A DNA stretch of 7,342 nt from JBHEMK01 sp046262635 (GTDB taxonomy: Bacteria > Actinomycetota > Thermoleophilia > Gaiellales > Gaiellaceae), in contig JBHEMK010000168.1 in NCBI GenBank assembly GCA_046262635.1, positions 1-7,342 on the forward strand, written 5' to 3'. Below, one piece after another: positions 1 to 6,749 of the stretch. The stretch's first letter is position 1, and each line of letters opens with the position of its first letter. A model generated the notes under the pieces. That model had not been told where the DNA came from. It made no database searches and was given only the letters and a program-made list of their open reading frames with translations. Both the position numbers and the translations under genes were made by a program.

Positions 1-2003
1 GCCGCCGCTGCAGCACGGAGCCGGACGGAGAGGAACGCGAGCGCGTAGAGCGCGGCCACGACGACGAGCAGGAAGCGGTAGCCCGTGATGAGCGCGAGAT
101 ACTCGAGCATCCCGCCGATCATCGCCCCGAGCAGGTTCGCGCCGAAAGCGATCGTCGAGGAGCCGACCTCAGCGAACCGCTGGGCGAAGACGAGGTTGGC
201 GAGAAAGATGGGCGCGAACGCGAGCGCCACCGCGGCGACGAACCGCGGCACGGGCGAGAGCGAGAGCAACGAGTCCTGCGGCACCGCCCAGGCAACAACG
301 AGCGCGGCCAGCAGTGCCGCGTACAGCAGAAGAGGTCGCGGCAGCCGCACGCGCCGCGCCACCTCAACCGCCACGTACACGCTCGCGAGCACGCCGGCGA
401 ACACGAGCGAGTTGACGAACCAGGTCGTCCCGAACAGGAGCGCGAACTGGACGATGTTCTTCGTCTCGAGCAGCAGGAAGGCGCCGCCCATGAAGGCCAG
501 GTCGACGTAGCGGGCCATCCCGCGCAACGGGCCGCCCGCGACCCGGACGAGCAGCAGCGAGGCGGCCAGCAGGAGCGCGAGCGTGTTGACGTAGAACGTT
601 GGAATGCTGCGATGCTCGAGATAGGGAAACGGGTGGTCGTCGGTCGGCGACTCCAGTTGCCGGCCGCTCCAGCGCGTTCGGCAGTCGCGCGCCACTCCGG
701 CGCCGGCGGTGATCACCGCCTGGCGTCGCCCGGCAAGCGGATCACCGACCTCGACGCACGGCGGGGCACCGTAGACCTTCGCGAGTGTCCCGGCGTAGCG
801 GTCGAGCAGGAACGGCTCGTAGTAGTTGTACATCGCGAACGTCCCGCCGGGCTTCAGCCGCTTCTGCACCGTCCGCATCGACTCGGTCGTGAACAGGTAG
901 TTCTCGAGGCGCAGGTTCGACTGGCCCGCGAGCAGCGTCAGCGAGTCGGGCAGCGCGAACAGGATCAGGTCGTAGCGCCTATGCGTCTGCTGGACGAAGG
1001 CGCGGCCGTCGTTGATGTGAACGCTGACGCGCGGGTCTGCGTACGGACGGTTCGCGTGGTACTTGCGGCCGAGCTCCTGGATCACCGGGTCGATCTCGAC
1101 GGCGTCGACATGCCTGGCTCCCTCGGAGAGCGCGACCGCAACGTCGTTCCCGTTGCCGGCGCCGACGATCAGGACGTCATCGAGCGAGCCCTTGCGAACG
1201 TGCCGGTACGGAAACCAGTAGAAGCGCTCGATCTGCCGCAGCGTCCGGATCGGATAGGCCGTCTGGTGCGGGATGTTGTTCGCAGAGATCGTGAGCACGC
1301 CGTGGGTGCGGACGCCCGCGACCGACGACGTTCCCGCCGTGTACGTCGCGGTCACCTTGTAGTAGGGCGACCAGTGGTCGTTCGAGTTGGCGGACTCCAC
1401 GGCCAGAAGGACGACCAAGGCGAGCAGGGCCGCGGCCTGCCACCAGCGCGTGCGCCGGCCGAGCAGCGCCGCGAACGCCACCGCAGCGATCACGCCCCAG
1501 GCGACCGGAGGCAGCCATAGAAACGAGAGCACCGAGAACAAGACGATCCCGACGATGCTGCCGAGGATGTCGAGCCTGTAGGCCTCGAGCGGCCGGAACC
1601 TGACGAACATCCGCGCGACCCCGTGGCCGATGCCCGCCATCGTCGCGACCGAGAGGAAGAAGATCACCGAGAGGCCGACCCATTTCGGCAGCGGCGACCA
1701 CCCGAAGGCTCCGTGCAGCTGGTTCGGACCCTTGAGCGTGACGAGCGACACCGGGAACGCGAGCACAAATGTGACGAGCAGTGCGAGCGCGAGCGGCGCC
1801 CAACTGAAGAGGTCGGGTCCCGAACCCGCGCGCAGGAAGCCCAGCCCGATCCCGAGGAAGCTCGCGAGCAAGACGAAGTTCGTCAGGTACGCAAGGTGGA
1901 TGTCGTTCGCCGCAGTCCAGCGGATCAGCGCCAGCTCGACGAAAAGCATCAGGAAGCTCAAGAGGGCGAGACGCAGGCGTGGATGCTCCCCGGTCCGCCT
2001 CAT
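1..2003 (-). CDS. Polytopic membrane protein with central spermidine-synthase-like domain (3' end off window)
   Basis: An open frame of 667 codons runs from ATG at 2003 off the left edge without a stop, so the C-terminus is missing. An in-frame TAG at 2016-2018 makes this ATG the first usable start. About seven hydrophobic segments (residues roughly 10-203) precede a soluble domain (about 207-467) with a Rossmann S-adenosylmethionine-type fold: VLIVGAGNGNDVAV (277-290), the acidic strand end AVEIDP (301-306), NDGRAF (331-336) and YDLILFALPDS (344-354). TDDHPFPYLEHRSIP (454-468) follows, then about seven more membrane segments, including GGAFLLLETKNIVQ (506-519), a stretch I recall as typical of this family. 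The domain resembles aminopropyltransferases, but the first Asp of their DSSDP motif is Ala350 here, so true spermidine synthesis is doubtful. Family membership is confident; substrate and function are unknown. It diverges from the broken LOG gene, with 39 bases between the starts. Confidence 0.88.
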   Translation of the reverse strand, partial: MRRTGEHPRLRLALLSFLMLFVELALIRWTAANDIHLAYLTNFVLLASFLGIGLGFLRAGSGPDLFSWAPLALALLVTFVLAFPVSLVTLKGPNQLHGAFGWSPLPKWVGLSVIFFLSVATMAGIGHGVARMFVRFRPLEAYRLDILGSIVGIVLFSVLSFLWLPPVAWGVIAAVAFAALLGRRTRWWQAAALLALVVLLAVESANSNDHWSPYYKVTATYTAGTSSVAGVRTHGVLTISANNIPHQTAYPIRTLRQIERFYWFPYRHVRKGSLDDVLIVGAGNGNDVAVALSEGARHVDAVEIDPVIQELGRKYHANRPYADPRVSVHINDGRAFVQQTHRRYDLILFALPDSLTLLAGQSNLRLENYLFTTESMRTVQKRLKPGGTFAMYNYYEPFLLDRYAGTLAKVYGAPPCVEVGDPLAGRRQAVITAGAGVARDCRTRWSGRQLESPTDDHPFPYLEHRSIPTFYVNTLALLLAASLLLVRVAGGPLRGMARYVDLAFMGGAFLLLETKNIVQFALLFGTTWFVNSLVFAGVLASVYVAVEVARRVRLPRPLLLYAALLAALVVAWAVPQDSLLSLSPVPRFVAAVALAFAPIFLANLVFAQRFAEVGSSTIAFGANLLGAMIGGMLEYLALITGYRFLLVVVAALYALAFLSVRLRAAAA

Positions 2004-2042
2004 CGGGGCGGGAGGCTACCGGGTGCGTAGGCTTGAGACGGG
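2004..2042. promoter_or_regulatory. Possible divergent promoter region between the membrane protein and the LOG pseudogene
   Basis: The 39 bases between the two divergent starts contain a TAnnnT box for each direction: TAGGCT at 2028-2033 on the plus strand, nine bases before ATG 2043, and TAGCCT at 2018-2013 on the minus strand, nine bases before ATG 2003. Neither start has a clear Shine-Dalgarno sequence, which fits short-leader or leaderless transcripts. No convincing -35 hexamer is visible for either, so these are weak calls resting on position and the -10 consensus only. Confidence 0.25.
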
Positions 2043-2553
2043 ATGAAGCGCATCTGCGTGTTCTGCGGCGCGTCCAGCGAAGTCGACCCGGCGTTCGAGC
2101 GGGGGGCGCTGGATCCGGCCACGGCGCTCGTTTCAGCGCGCCCTCGTCTTTGGCGGGGGCGCCGTCTGCCTGATCGGGACGGTCGCCGACAGGGTGCTCG
2201 CGGCCGGCGGTGAGCGATCGGCACCTCGTCGACCCCGACGCGCATCCCGGAATCGAGGACCTGCGTGTCACCGGCTCGATGCACGAGCGCGAGGCGCTGA
2301 TGGCAGAGCTGAGCGACGGCTTCATTCGCCCTGCCCGGAGGCTGGGGCACGCTCGAGGAGTTCGTCGAGTCGCTGCCCTCGGCCCAGCTCGGACTGCAGC
2401 GCAAAGCCGCTCGGCGCCGTCAACGTCAGCGGCTCCTTCGATGACATTGTCGCCTGCCAGGAGAGGGCGATCGCGAGGGGCTTCATCCGGGCGGGCAATC
2501 GCGGGCTCCTGCTCGTCGCCGGGACGGCGGCCGGCCTGCTGACGCAGTTCGAG
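2043..2553 (+). pseudogene. LOG-family (TIGR00730-type) Rossmann protein, broken by multiple frameshifts
   Basis: Family-typical segments occur in the right order but in changing frames. Frame 3 from ATG 2043 gives MKRICVFCGASSEVDPAFE. Frame 1 at about 2134-2214 gives QRALVFGGGAVCLIGTVAD and LAAGGE. Frame 2 at 2219 to about 2326 gives RHLVDPDAHPGIEDLRVTG, then SMHEREALMAELSDGFI. Frame 3 at 2331-2402 gives LPGGWGTLEEFVESL, the PGGxGTxxE signature of the family. Frame 1 at 2404-2553 gives KPLGAVNVSGSFDDIVACQ to LLTQFE. The break near 2214 also loses about six expected codons. The breaks near 2327 and 2403 look like single-base insertions (an extra T, and an extra A in an AAA run). The lysine usual after MHER is Glu here. 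Intact homologues cleave nucleoside 5'-monophosphates such as cytokinin ribotides, releasing ribose 5-phosphate. No normal stop is seen. Either a true pseudogene or, less likely, clustered assembly errors; the flanking genes are clean. Confidence 0.85.
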
Positions 2554-3146
2554 ACACGCAGTCGCCCGAGCCGACCTCGATGCACGAAGCCGCAGACGAC
2601 CTTCGCCGTCTGCGATCCGGCGAGCGTCGCGGTCGGTGTGGAGGTCCCCTGGGCCAAAATCAGCGCCTTCCCACTCGGCGAGGCCGGAAGCTCTGACAGC
2701 TCCTCCTCCCGGAAGTTGAGACGAAGCCGTGCCGGAGGTTCGTGGCGCTCGTCTGGTCGCGGTCGCCGTCCAGCTCACTGCAGGTTGCCGGCCGGGGTGA
2801 TGTCGGCAATCTCGATCGCGTCGGCCGATCGCGCCGGTGACCGAGCCGCCGTCGAGCAGAGGCCGGGGGCTGCAACCGGCGGCGGTACGTTCACCGGCCC
2901 GAACGCTGCCGGGCGCTACGAGAAACCGGTCCCGGACGACCCGGCAGCACCGGATCGCCGTCGAGCCGGCGGCTGCCGCGGCTCCAGGTAAGGACGCGCC
3001 GCCACCACGCGCGGCACTCCTCGATCGGCGCCGAGTGATCCGGCCATCCGCTGCTCAGCCTGGCGTTGGCGGCCGCTTACTCTCAGGCCCGAGCCCATGC
3101 CGGTTTGGCTTTCGCGGCCCCCGAGCACGCCAAGGTGACGTGAAAC
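2554..3146. other. Stretch without an intact gene; possible further gene decay
   Basis: No frame here gives a convincing protein with a plausible start. The long open frame on the plus strand that continues from the LOG remnant to 2991 becomes Arg/Ser/Pro-rich and featureless, as expected of out-of-frame high-GC DNA. The one hint of protein-like sequence is at about 2730-2832 on the plus strand, where two frames together read LVAVAVQLTAG and DVGNLDRVG. This is reminiscent of the N-terminus of carbon-nitrogen hydrolases (nitrilase superfamily), but the downstream catalytic Glu, Lys and Cys motifs are not recognisable. I see no terminator with a T tract, no tRNA and no notable repeat. Confidence 0.5.
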
Positions 3147-3153
3147 GGAGGTG
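3147..3153 (+). promoter_or_regulatory. Strong Shine-Dalgarno sequence of the HesB-like gene
   Basis: GGAGGTG ends four bases before the ATG at 3158 and is a near-perfect match to the anti-Shine-Dalgarno. It fixes the start of the HesB-like gene and contrasts with the other genes here, which lack one. It implies a transcript with a real 5' leader; the promoter is not clear. TACTCT at 3078-3083 could be a -10 box, but no good -35 accompanies it. Confidence 0.85.
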
Positions 3154-3157
3154 AAGC

Positions 3158-3541
3158 ATGCTGGCAGTCACTGAGAGCGCCGCGAACGCGATCCGCGAGA
3201 TCGCCGAGACGACCGGGCTACCGGGCGACGGCGGCGGCCTACGCTTCAGCTTGACGGAGGTCGACGAGGACGAGGCACAGCTCCAGGTCGCGCTGGTCAG
3301 GACGGCTCGTGACGGCGACGAGGTCGTGGAGGAAGCCGGCGCGACCGTCTATCTCGACGCAGACGCCGCGGCGATCCTGGACGACCAGGTCCTGGATGCC
3401 CAGGTCAAGGCCGACGGCGAGGTCGGATTCTCCCTGGAGGACGTCTCATACGCGCGCAGGCGACCAGCAGACCTGCGAGCCCGTTCGAAGCTCAACCGAG
3501 TTCGATCGATTAAGGAATGGTCCAGGTCTCACCGGAACTGA
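3158..3541 (+). CDS. HesB/IscA-fold protein lacking the iron-sulfur cysteines
   Basis: The 127-residue protein starts MLAVTESAANAIREI, the usual N-terminus of the HesB/IscA (Fe-S biogenesis) domain. It continues through GGLRFSL (26-32), DGDEVVEEAGATVYLDADAA (52-71) and LDDQVLDAQV (74-83) to GEVGFSL (87-93). These are the strands expected of the family up to about residue 94. It contains no cysteine at all, whereas IscA/ErpA/SufA bind iron or clusters through three. Comparable cysteine-free proteins are, to my knowledge, common in actinobacteria and have no firm function, so an Fe-S carrier role should not be assumed. Residues 95-127 are a basic tail beyond the usual domain end, read partly antisense to the korB end; the 3' ends overlap by 32 bases. 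The tail may be genuine or may follow loss of an earlier stop. The start is set by the strong ribosome binding site. Confidence 0.8.
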   Translation: MLAVTESAANAIREIAETTGLPGDGGGLRFSLTEVDEDEAQLQVALVRTARDGDEVVEEAGATVYLDADAAAILDDQVLDAQVKADGEVGFSLEDVSYARRRPADLRARSKLNRVRSIKEWSRSHRN

Positions 3542-4514
3542 GCAGAGCCGCGAGATCGCCCTCCCCGCGCTGCGCCGCTGCCGCCTCGAGCTGCCCCGCC
3601 ATCAGCTCGTCGTAGACCGGGCGTTGCACGTCCCTGAACACCCCCATCGGCGTGCCCCCGGCGGTTTCCTGCGTCAGACGTGAGAGAGCGAACGCGAGGC
3701 CGGGGCTCTCGGCGTGGGCGTCGTGCACGAGCAGGCCGCCGGCGTCCGCAGCGACGACCTCGAGGGAGCCGTCCGCATGCTGACGAACCCCTTGCTCGTG
3801 GTCGGCGCCGAAGCGGATCTCCTGGCCGTGCTCCAAATAGATCCGGTTGGTCTTGTCGTCGCGGACGAAGTCGAAGGCGGCGTCGTTGAAGATATTGCAG
3901 TTCTGGAAGATCTCCACGAACGCCGTGCCCTTGTGTTCCGCGGCGGCCTGCAGGACCGACGTCAGCCCCGCCTTGTCGGTGTCGATCGCCCGCGCGACGA
4001 AGCTCGCCTCGGCGCCGACCGCGAGGCTCAGCGGGTTGAATGGCCAGTCGACCGAGCCCATCGGCGTCGACTTCGTCACCTTGCCGAGCTCGCTCGTCGG
4101 CGAGTACTGGCCCTTCGTCAGCCCGTAGATCCTGTTGTTGAAGAGGAGGATCTTCAGGTTGACGTTGCGGCGCAGCGCATGGATCAGGTGGTTGCCTCCG
4201 ATCGAGAGTGCGTCGCCGTCGCCGGTCACCACCCACACGGACAGGTCAGGGCGGGCTGCCGCCAGACCGGTCGCGATCGCGGGCGCGCGGCCATGGATCG
4301 AATGCATGCCGTACGTATTCATGTAGTACGGGAAGCGCGCCGCGCAGCCGATCCCGGAGACGAACACGATCTTCTCTCTCGAGATCCCGAGGGAGGGCAT
4401 GAAGCTCTGCATCCCGGCGAGGATCGCGTAGTCCCCGCAGCCCGGACACCAGCGGACCTCCTGGTCGGTTTTGAAGTCCTTCACCGTCGGCTTGCCGTCG
4501 CCGTTTGTGTTCAC
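3510..4514 (-). CDS. korB: 2-oxoacid:ferredoxin oxidoreductase, beta subunit (2-oxoglutarate type)
   Basis: This 334-residue protein is the thiamine-diphosphate and [4Fe-4S] subunit of the KorAB enzyme, which oxidatively decarboxylates a 2-oxoacid, probably 2-oxoglutarate to succinyl-CoA, and reduces ferredoxin in the cytoplasm. Cluster-ligand cysteines are present in CPGCGDY (Cys23, Cys26), GIGCAARFPYY (Cys57) and FQNCNIFND (Cys206). The thiamine-diphosphate/Mg motif is GDGDALSIGGNH (98-109) with NNRIYGLTKGQ (126-136). HSIHGRAPAIATG (71-83) is also characteristic. Length is normal for the family. The start is GTG at 4514; an in-frame TGA at 4518-4520 excludes longer forms. That GTG shares the four bases GTGA with the korA stop and has no good Shine-Dalgarno of its own, so translation is probably coupled to korA. 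Substrate choice (2-oxoglutarate versus pyruvate or others) is inferred from overall similarity. The 3' end converges with the HesB-like gene, with no visible terminator between. Confidence 0.95.
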   Translation of the reverse strand: MNTNGDGKPTVKDFKTDQEVRWCPGCGDYAILAGMQSFMPSLGISREKIVFVSGIGCAARFPYYMNTYGMHSIHGRAPAIATGLAAARPDLSVWVVTGDGDALSIGGNHLIHALRRNVNLKILLFNNRIYGLTKGQYSPTSELGKVTKSTPMGSVDWPFNPLSLAVGAEASFVARAIDTDKAGLTSVLQAAAEHKGTAFVEIFQNCNIFNDAAFDFVRDDKTNRIYLEHGQEIRFGADHEQGVRQHADGSLEVVAADAGGLLVHDAHAESPGLAFALSRLTQETAGGTPMGVFRDVQRPVYDELMAGQLEAAAAQRGEGDLAALLSSGETWTIP

Positions 4515-6355
4515 TGGTCAACCATGGCCGCGATCGCATCCGCCAGCTCGCCTGCACGGAAGGGCAGGCCGCGGACGCGGTTGTAACCGATGGCGTCCAC
4601 GAGGAACTCGGCGCGCACGAGCCTCAGCAGCTGGCCGAGGTTGATCTCGGGAACGAGGATCCGGTCGTAGCGGCGCAGCACCTCGCGGGTGTTGCGCGGG
4701 AACGGGTTCAGATGGCGCAGGTGCGCGTGAGCGACTCTGCGTCCGCTCGCCCGGACGCGCCGGCAGCCAGCCGCGATCGGGCCGTAGGTGCCGCCCCACC
4801 CCAGCACGAGCAACTCCGCGTCGCCATCCGGATCGTCGACGTCGAGCTCGGGGATGTCGGCGGCGATCCCGGCGACCTTCCGCTGGCGCAACCGGGTCAT
4901 CAGATCGTGATTCTCGGCGTCGTAGGAGATGTTGCCGGTGCGGTCGGCCTTTTCGAGACCGCCGATCCGGTGCTCGAGCCCAGGGCTACCCGGCACCGCC
5001 CAAGGGCGCGCGAGCGTCCGCTCGTCGCGCAGGTAGGGGAGGAACGCGCCACCCTCGTTCGGTGCCGTCGCGAACTCGACGGAGATGTCCGGCAGCGAGG
5101 AGACATCCGGCAGCAGCCACGGCTCGGAGCCGTTCGCGAGGTATGCGTCCGAGAGCAGGAACACCGGGGTGCGGTACTTCAGAGCGATCCGGCAGGCCTC
5201 GATCGCAGCGTCGAAGCAGCCGGCCGGGGTCGCCGCGGCGACGACCGGCACCGGCGACTCCGAGTTCCGGCCGAAGAGCACGAGCAGCAGGTCGCCCTGC
5301 TCGGGCTTCGTCGGCATCCCGGTGGAGGGGCCTGCGCGCTGGACGTCGACGATCACGAGCGGCAGCTCGAGCTGCATCGCGAGGCCGATCGTCTCCATCT
5401 TCAGCACGATGCCGGGGCCCGCCGAAGTCGTCACGCCGAGGGCGCCGCCGAAGGCGGCGCCGAGCGCCGCGCCCGCCGCCGCGATCTCGTCCTCGGCCTG
5501 GAAGGTGCGCACGCCGAAGCTCTTGTGCCTCGCGAGCTCCTCGAGGATCGCCGACGCGGGCGTGATCGGATAGGCCCCGAGGAAGAGCGGCAGGCCACTC
5601 AGCCTCGAGGCTGCGATCAAACCGTACGAGAGCGCCGTGTTGCCCGTGATGTTCCGGTAGGTGCCCGGCGCGAGCTTCGCCGGCTTCACCTCGTAGGTGA
5701 CGGCGAACTCCTCCGTCGTCTCGCCGTACGCGTACCCGGCTTGCAGCGCCTTGACGTTCGCCTCGGCGATCGCCGGGACGGACGCGAACTTCTTCTTCAC
5801 GAACGCGATCGTGTTCTCGATCGGCCGGCCGTAGAGCCACGACATCAGTCCGAGCGCGAACATGTTCTTCGCCCGCTCGGCCTCGCGGCTCGTGACGCCG
5901 ACCTCCTTCAACGCCTCCACCGTCATTGAGGTCAGCGGCACCGGGTGCACCTGGTACTCGTTGAGGGAGCCGTCCTCGAGCGGGTTCTCCGGGTAGCCGG
6001 CCTTCTGAAGGTTGCGGTCGTTGAAGGCATCGGTGTTGACGATCAGCGTCCCACCCTTCGGCAGGTCCTTGATGTTCGTCTTCAGCGCCGCAGGGTTCAT
6101 TGCGACGAGCACGTTCGGCGCGTCACCTGGGGTGAGAATGTCGTGATCGGCGAAGTGGACCTGGAAGCCGGACACACCCGGAAGCGAGCCGGCCGGCGCG
6201 CGGATCTCGGCCGGAAAATCCGGGAAGGTGGCCAGATCGTTGCCGATCGAGGCGGTTTCAGACGTGAACTGGCCGCCGGTGAGCTGCATCCCGTCGCCGG
6301 AGTCGCCGGCGAAGCGGATGATCACCTGCGGCAGCTGCTCGACCGGCTTTGCCAT
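4511..6355 (-). CDS. korA: 2-oxoacid:ferredoxin oxidoreductase, fused gamma-alpha subunit (2-oxoglutarate type)
   Basis: At 614 residues this is the large subunit partnering KorB. The N-terminal gamma domain (about 8-215) opens with VIIRFAGDSGDGMQLTGGQF and includes FPDFPAEIRAPAGSLPGVSG (44-63), part of the CoA-side region. The alpha domain begins near 235 (ITGNTALSYG) and carries AYPITPAS (261-268), FQAEDEIAAAGAA (285-297), TTSAGPG (309-315) and GPSTGMPTKPEQGDL (342-356). The C-terminal domain has LLVLGWGGTYGP (515-526), HLRHLNPFP (545-553) and VPEINLGQL (568-576). All are family hallmarks, and the gene looks intact and full length. An in-frame TGA at 6386-6388, with no other start codon between, makes ATG 6355 the only plausible start. 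No Shine-Dalgarno precedes it, and a promoter lies so close that the mRNA is probably leaderless. The two-subunit form resembles mycobacterial KorAB. No ferredoxin or third subunit is adjacent, so the electron acceptor must be encoded elsewhere. Confidence 0.96.
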   Translation of the reverse strand: MAKPVEQLPQVIIRFAGDSGDGMQLTGGQFTSETASIGNDLATFPDFPAEIRAPAGSLPGVSGFQVHFADHDILTPGDAPNVLVAMNPAALKTNIKDLPKGGTLIVNTDAFNDRNLQKAGYPENPLEDGSLNEYQVHPVPLTSMTVEALKEVGVTSREAERAKNMFALGLMSWLYGRPIENTIAFVKKKFASVPAIAEANVKALQAGYAYGETTEEFAVTYEVKPAKLAPGTYRNITGNTALSYGLIAASRLSGLPLFLGAYPITPASAILEELARHKSFGVRTFQAEDEIAAAGAALGAAFGGALGVTTSAGPGIVLKMETIGLAMQLELPLVIVDVQRAGPSTGMPTKPEQGDLLLVLFGRNSESPVPVVAAATPAGCFDAAIEACRIALKYRTPVFLLSDAYLANGSEPWLLPDVSSLPDISVEFATAPNEGGAFLPYLRDERTLARPWAVPGSPGLEHRIGGLEKADRTGNISYDAENHDLMTRLRQRKVAGIAADIPELDVDDPDGDAELLVLGWGGTYGPIAAGCRRVRASGRRVAHAHLRHLNPFPRNTREVLRRYDRILVPEINLGQLLRLVRAEFLVDAIGYNRVRGLPFRAGELADAIAAMVDQ

Positions 6356-6362
6356 CGACTCT

Positions 6363-6389
6363 AGGGTACCCCCAGGAGAGGGCCGTCAA
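6363..6389 (-). promoter_or_regulatory. Probable korAB promoter, likely leaderless
   Basis: On the minus strand TTGACG (6389-6384) is followed after 15 bases by TACCCT (6368-6363), a match to the actinobacterial TAnnnT -10 box. Only seven bases separate the -10 from the korA ATG at 6355, so transcription should begin at or within a base or two of the start codon. This agrees with the lack of a Shine-Dalgarno sequence. The 15-base spacer is short for a sigma-A promoter, which lowers confidence in the -35 but not in the -10. Confidence 0.55.
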
Positions 6390-6737
6390 CACGGCGGCCG
6401 CGTTCCTCTCGGCGGCAGTCAACCTCGCGGACCGGGATCTCGGGGCGTTCGCCGCGATCGGCTCTGCGGACGGGCCAGTTGTGCGGCCGGCGTGTCCCGG
6501 AACCGCGTCCGGCTCGTCCGAGCCGCGCTCGGTCGAAGCGGCAGGCGCTCCCGACCTCGATCGGCTTCTCGGTGACGACCGGCTCGATCCGCCTCGTCAC
6601 CGCGGTCACGGCCTGCCGGCTGCGCCGGGCCTTCGCCGTGCTCGCGGTGGGCACCGCCCTGGCGAGGTTGCGATGCCCCCTGCGCACCGTCGAGCCCGCC
6701 CGGCGGCTTGCGGGCGGCGCAGGCTGAGCACCGGGCA
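6390..6737. other. Intergenic stretch between korA and the secreted-protein gene
   Basis: Several frames stay open on both strands, but their products are Arg/Pro/Ala-rich, lack recognisable motifs, have no Shine-Dalgarno-supported start and do not resemble a family. I read them as chance open frames of high-GC DNA. A plus-strand frame at about 6560-6700 reads TSIGFSVTTGSIRLVTAVTA and more hydrophobic sequence, a weak hint of a degraded membrane segment. The stretch contains the first copy of the 32-base direct repeat (6656-6687). Confidence 0.5.
6656..6687 (+). repeat. 32-base direct repeat, copy 1
   Basis: This stretch, which begins GCCCTG and ends CCCCCTGCGCAC, recurs at 7311-7342 with 31 of 32 bases identical; the one difference is G at 6662 versus C at 7317. 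Upstream of 6656 and 7311 the sequences stop matching abruptly, so the left boundary is sharp. The right extent is unknown because copy 2 is cut by the window edge. It is not palindromic. It includes GAGGTTGCG followed by ATG, which could pass for a ribosome binding site and start, but the frame after it gives only a short featureless peptide. Confidence 0.85.
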
Positions 6738-6743
6738 TATCCT
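6738..6743 (+). promoter_or_regulatory. -10 box of the secreted-protein gene, likely leaderless
   Basis: TATCCT lies six bases before the ATG at 6750, matching the TAnnnT -10 consensus and placing the expected transcription start at the start codon. There is no Shine-Dalgarno sequence in front of this ATG. No good -35 hexamer is found at the usual distance. The same arrangement is seen at korA. Confidence 0.45.
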
Positions 6744-6749
6744 CGGGCG

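Noticed and set aside
612..1520. Long plus-strand open frame opposite the membrane protein
   Set aside because: It is antisense to the well-supported minus-strand gene, its product is Arg/Val/Asp-rich without motifs, and it is explained by codon bias in high-GC DNA.
1177..2778. 533-codon minus-strand open frame
   Set aside because: It is an off-frame reading of the membrane protein gene that continues antisense through the LOG remnant. The composition is Arg/Ala/Pro-rich and no domain is recognisable; the true frame starts at 2003.
2942..2978. Seven-base inverted repeat CGGCAGC/GCTGCCG
   Set aside because: The arms are short, the loop is 23 bases, and such matches are expected by chance at this GC content.
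3714..4586. 290-codon plus-strand open frame opposite korB
   Set aside because: It mirrors korB codons and has no motifs or ribosome binding site.
4505..5929. 474-codon plus-strand open frame opposite korA
   Set aside because: It is antisense to a gene with full family motifs, and the product is low-complexity and Arg/Glu-rich with no known fold.
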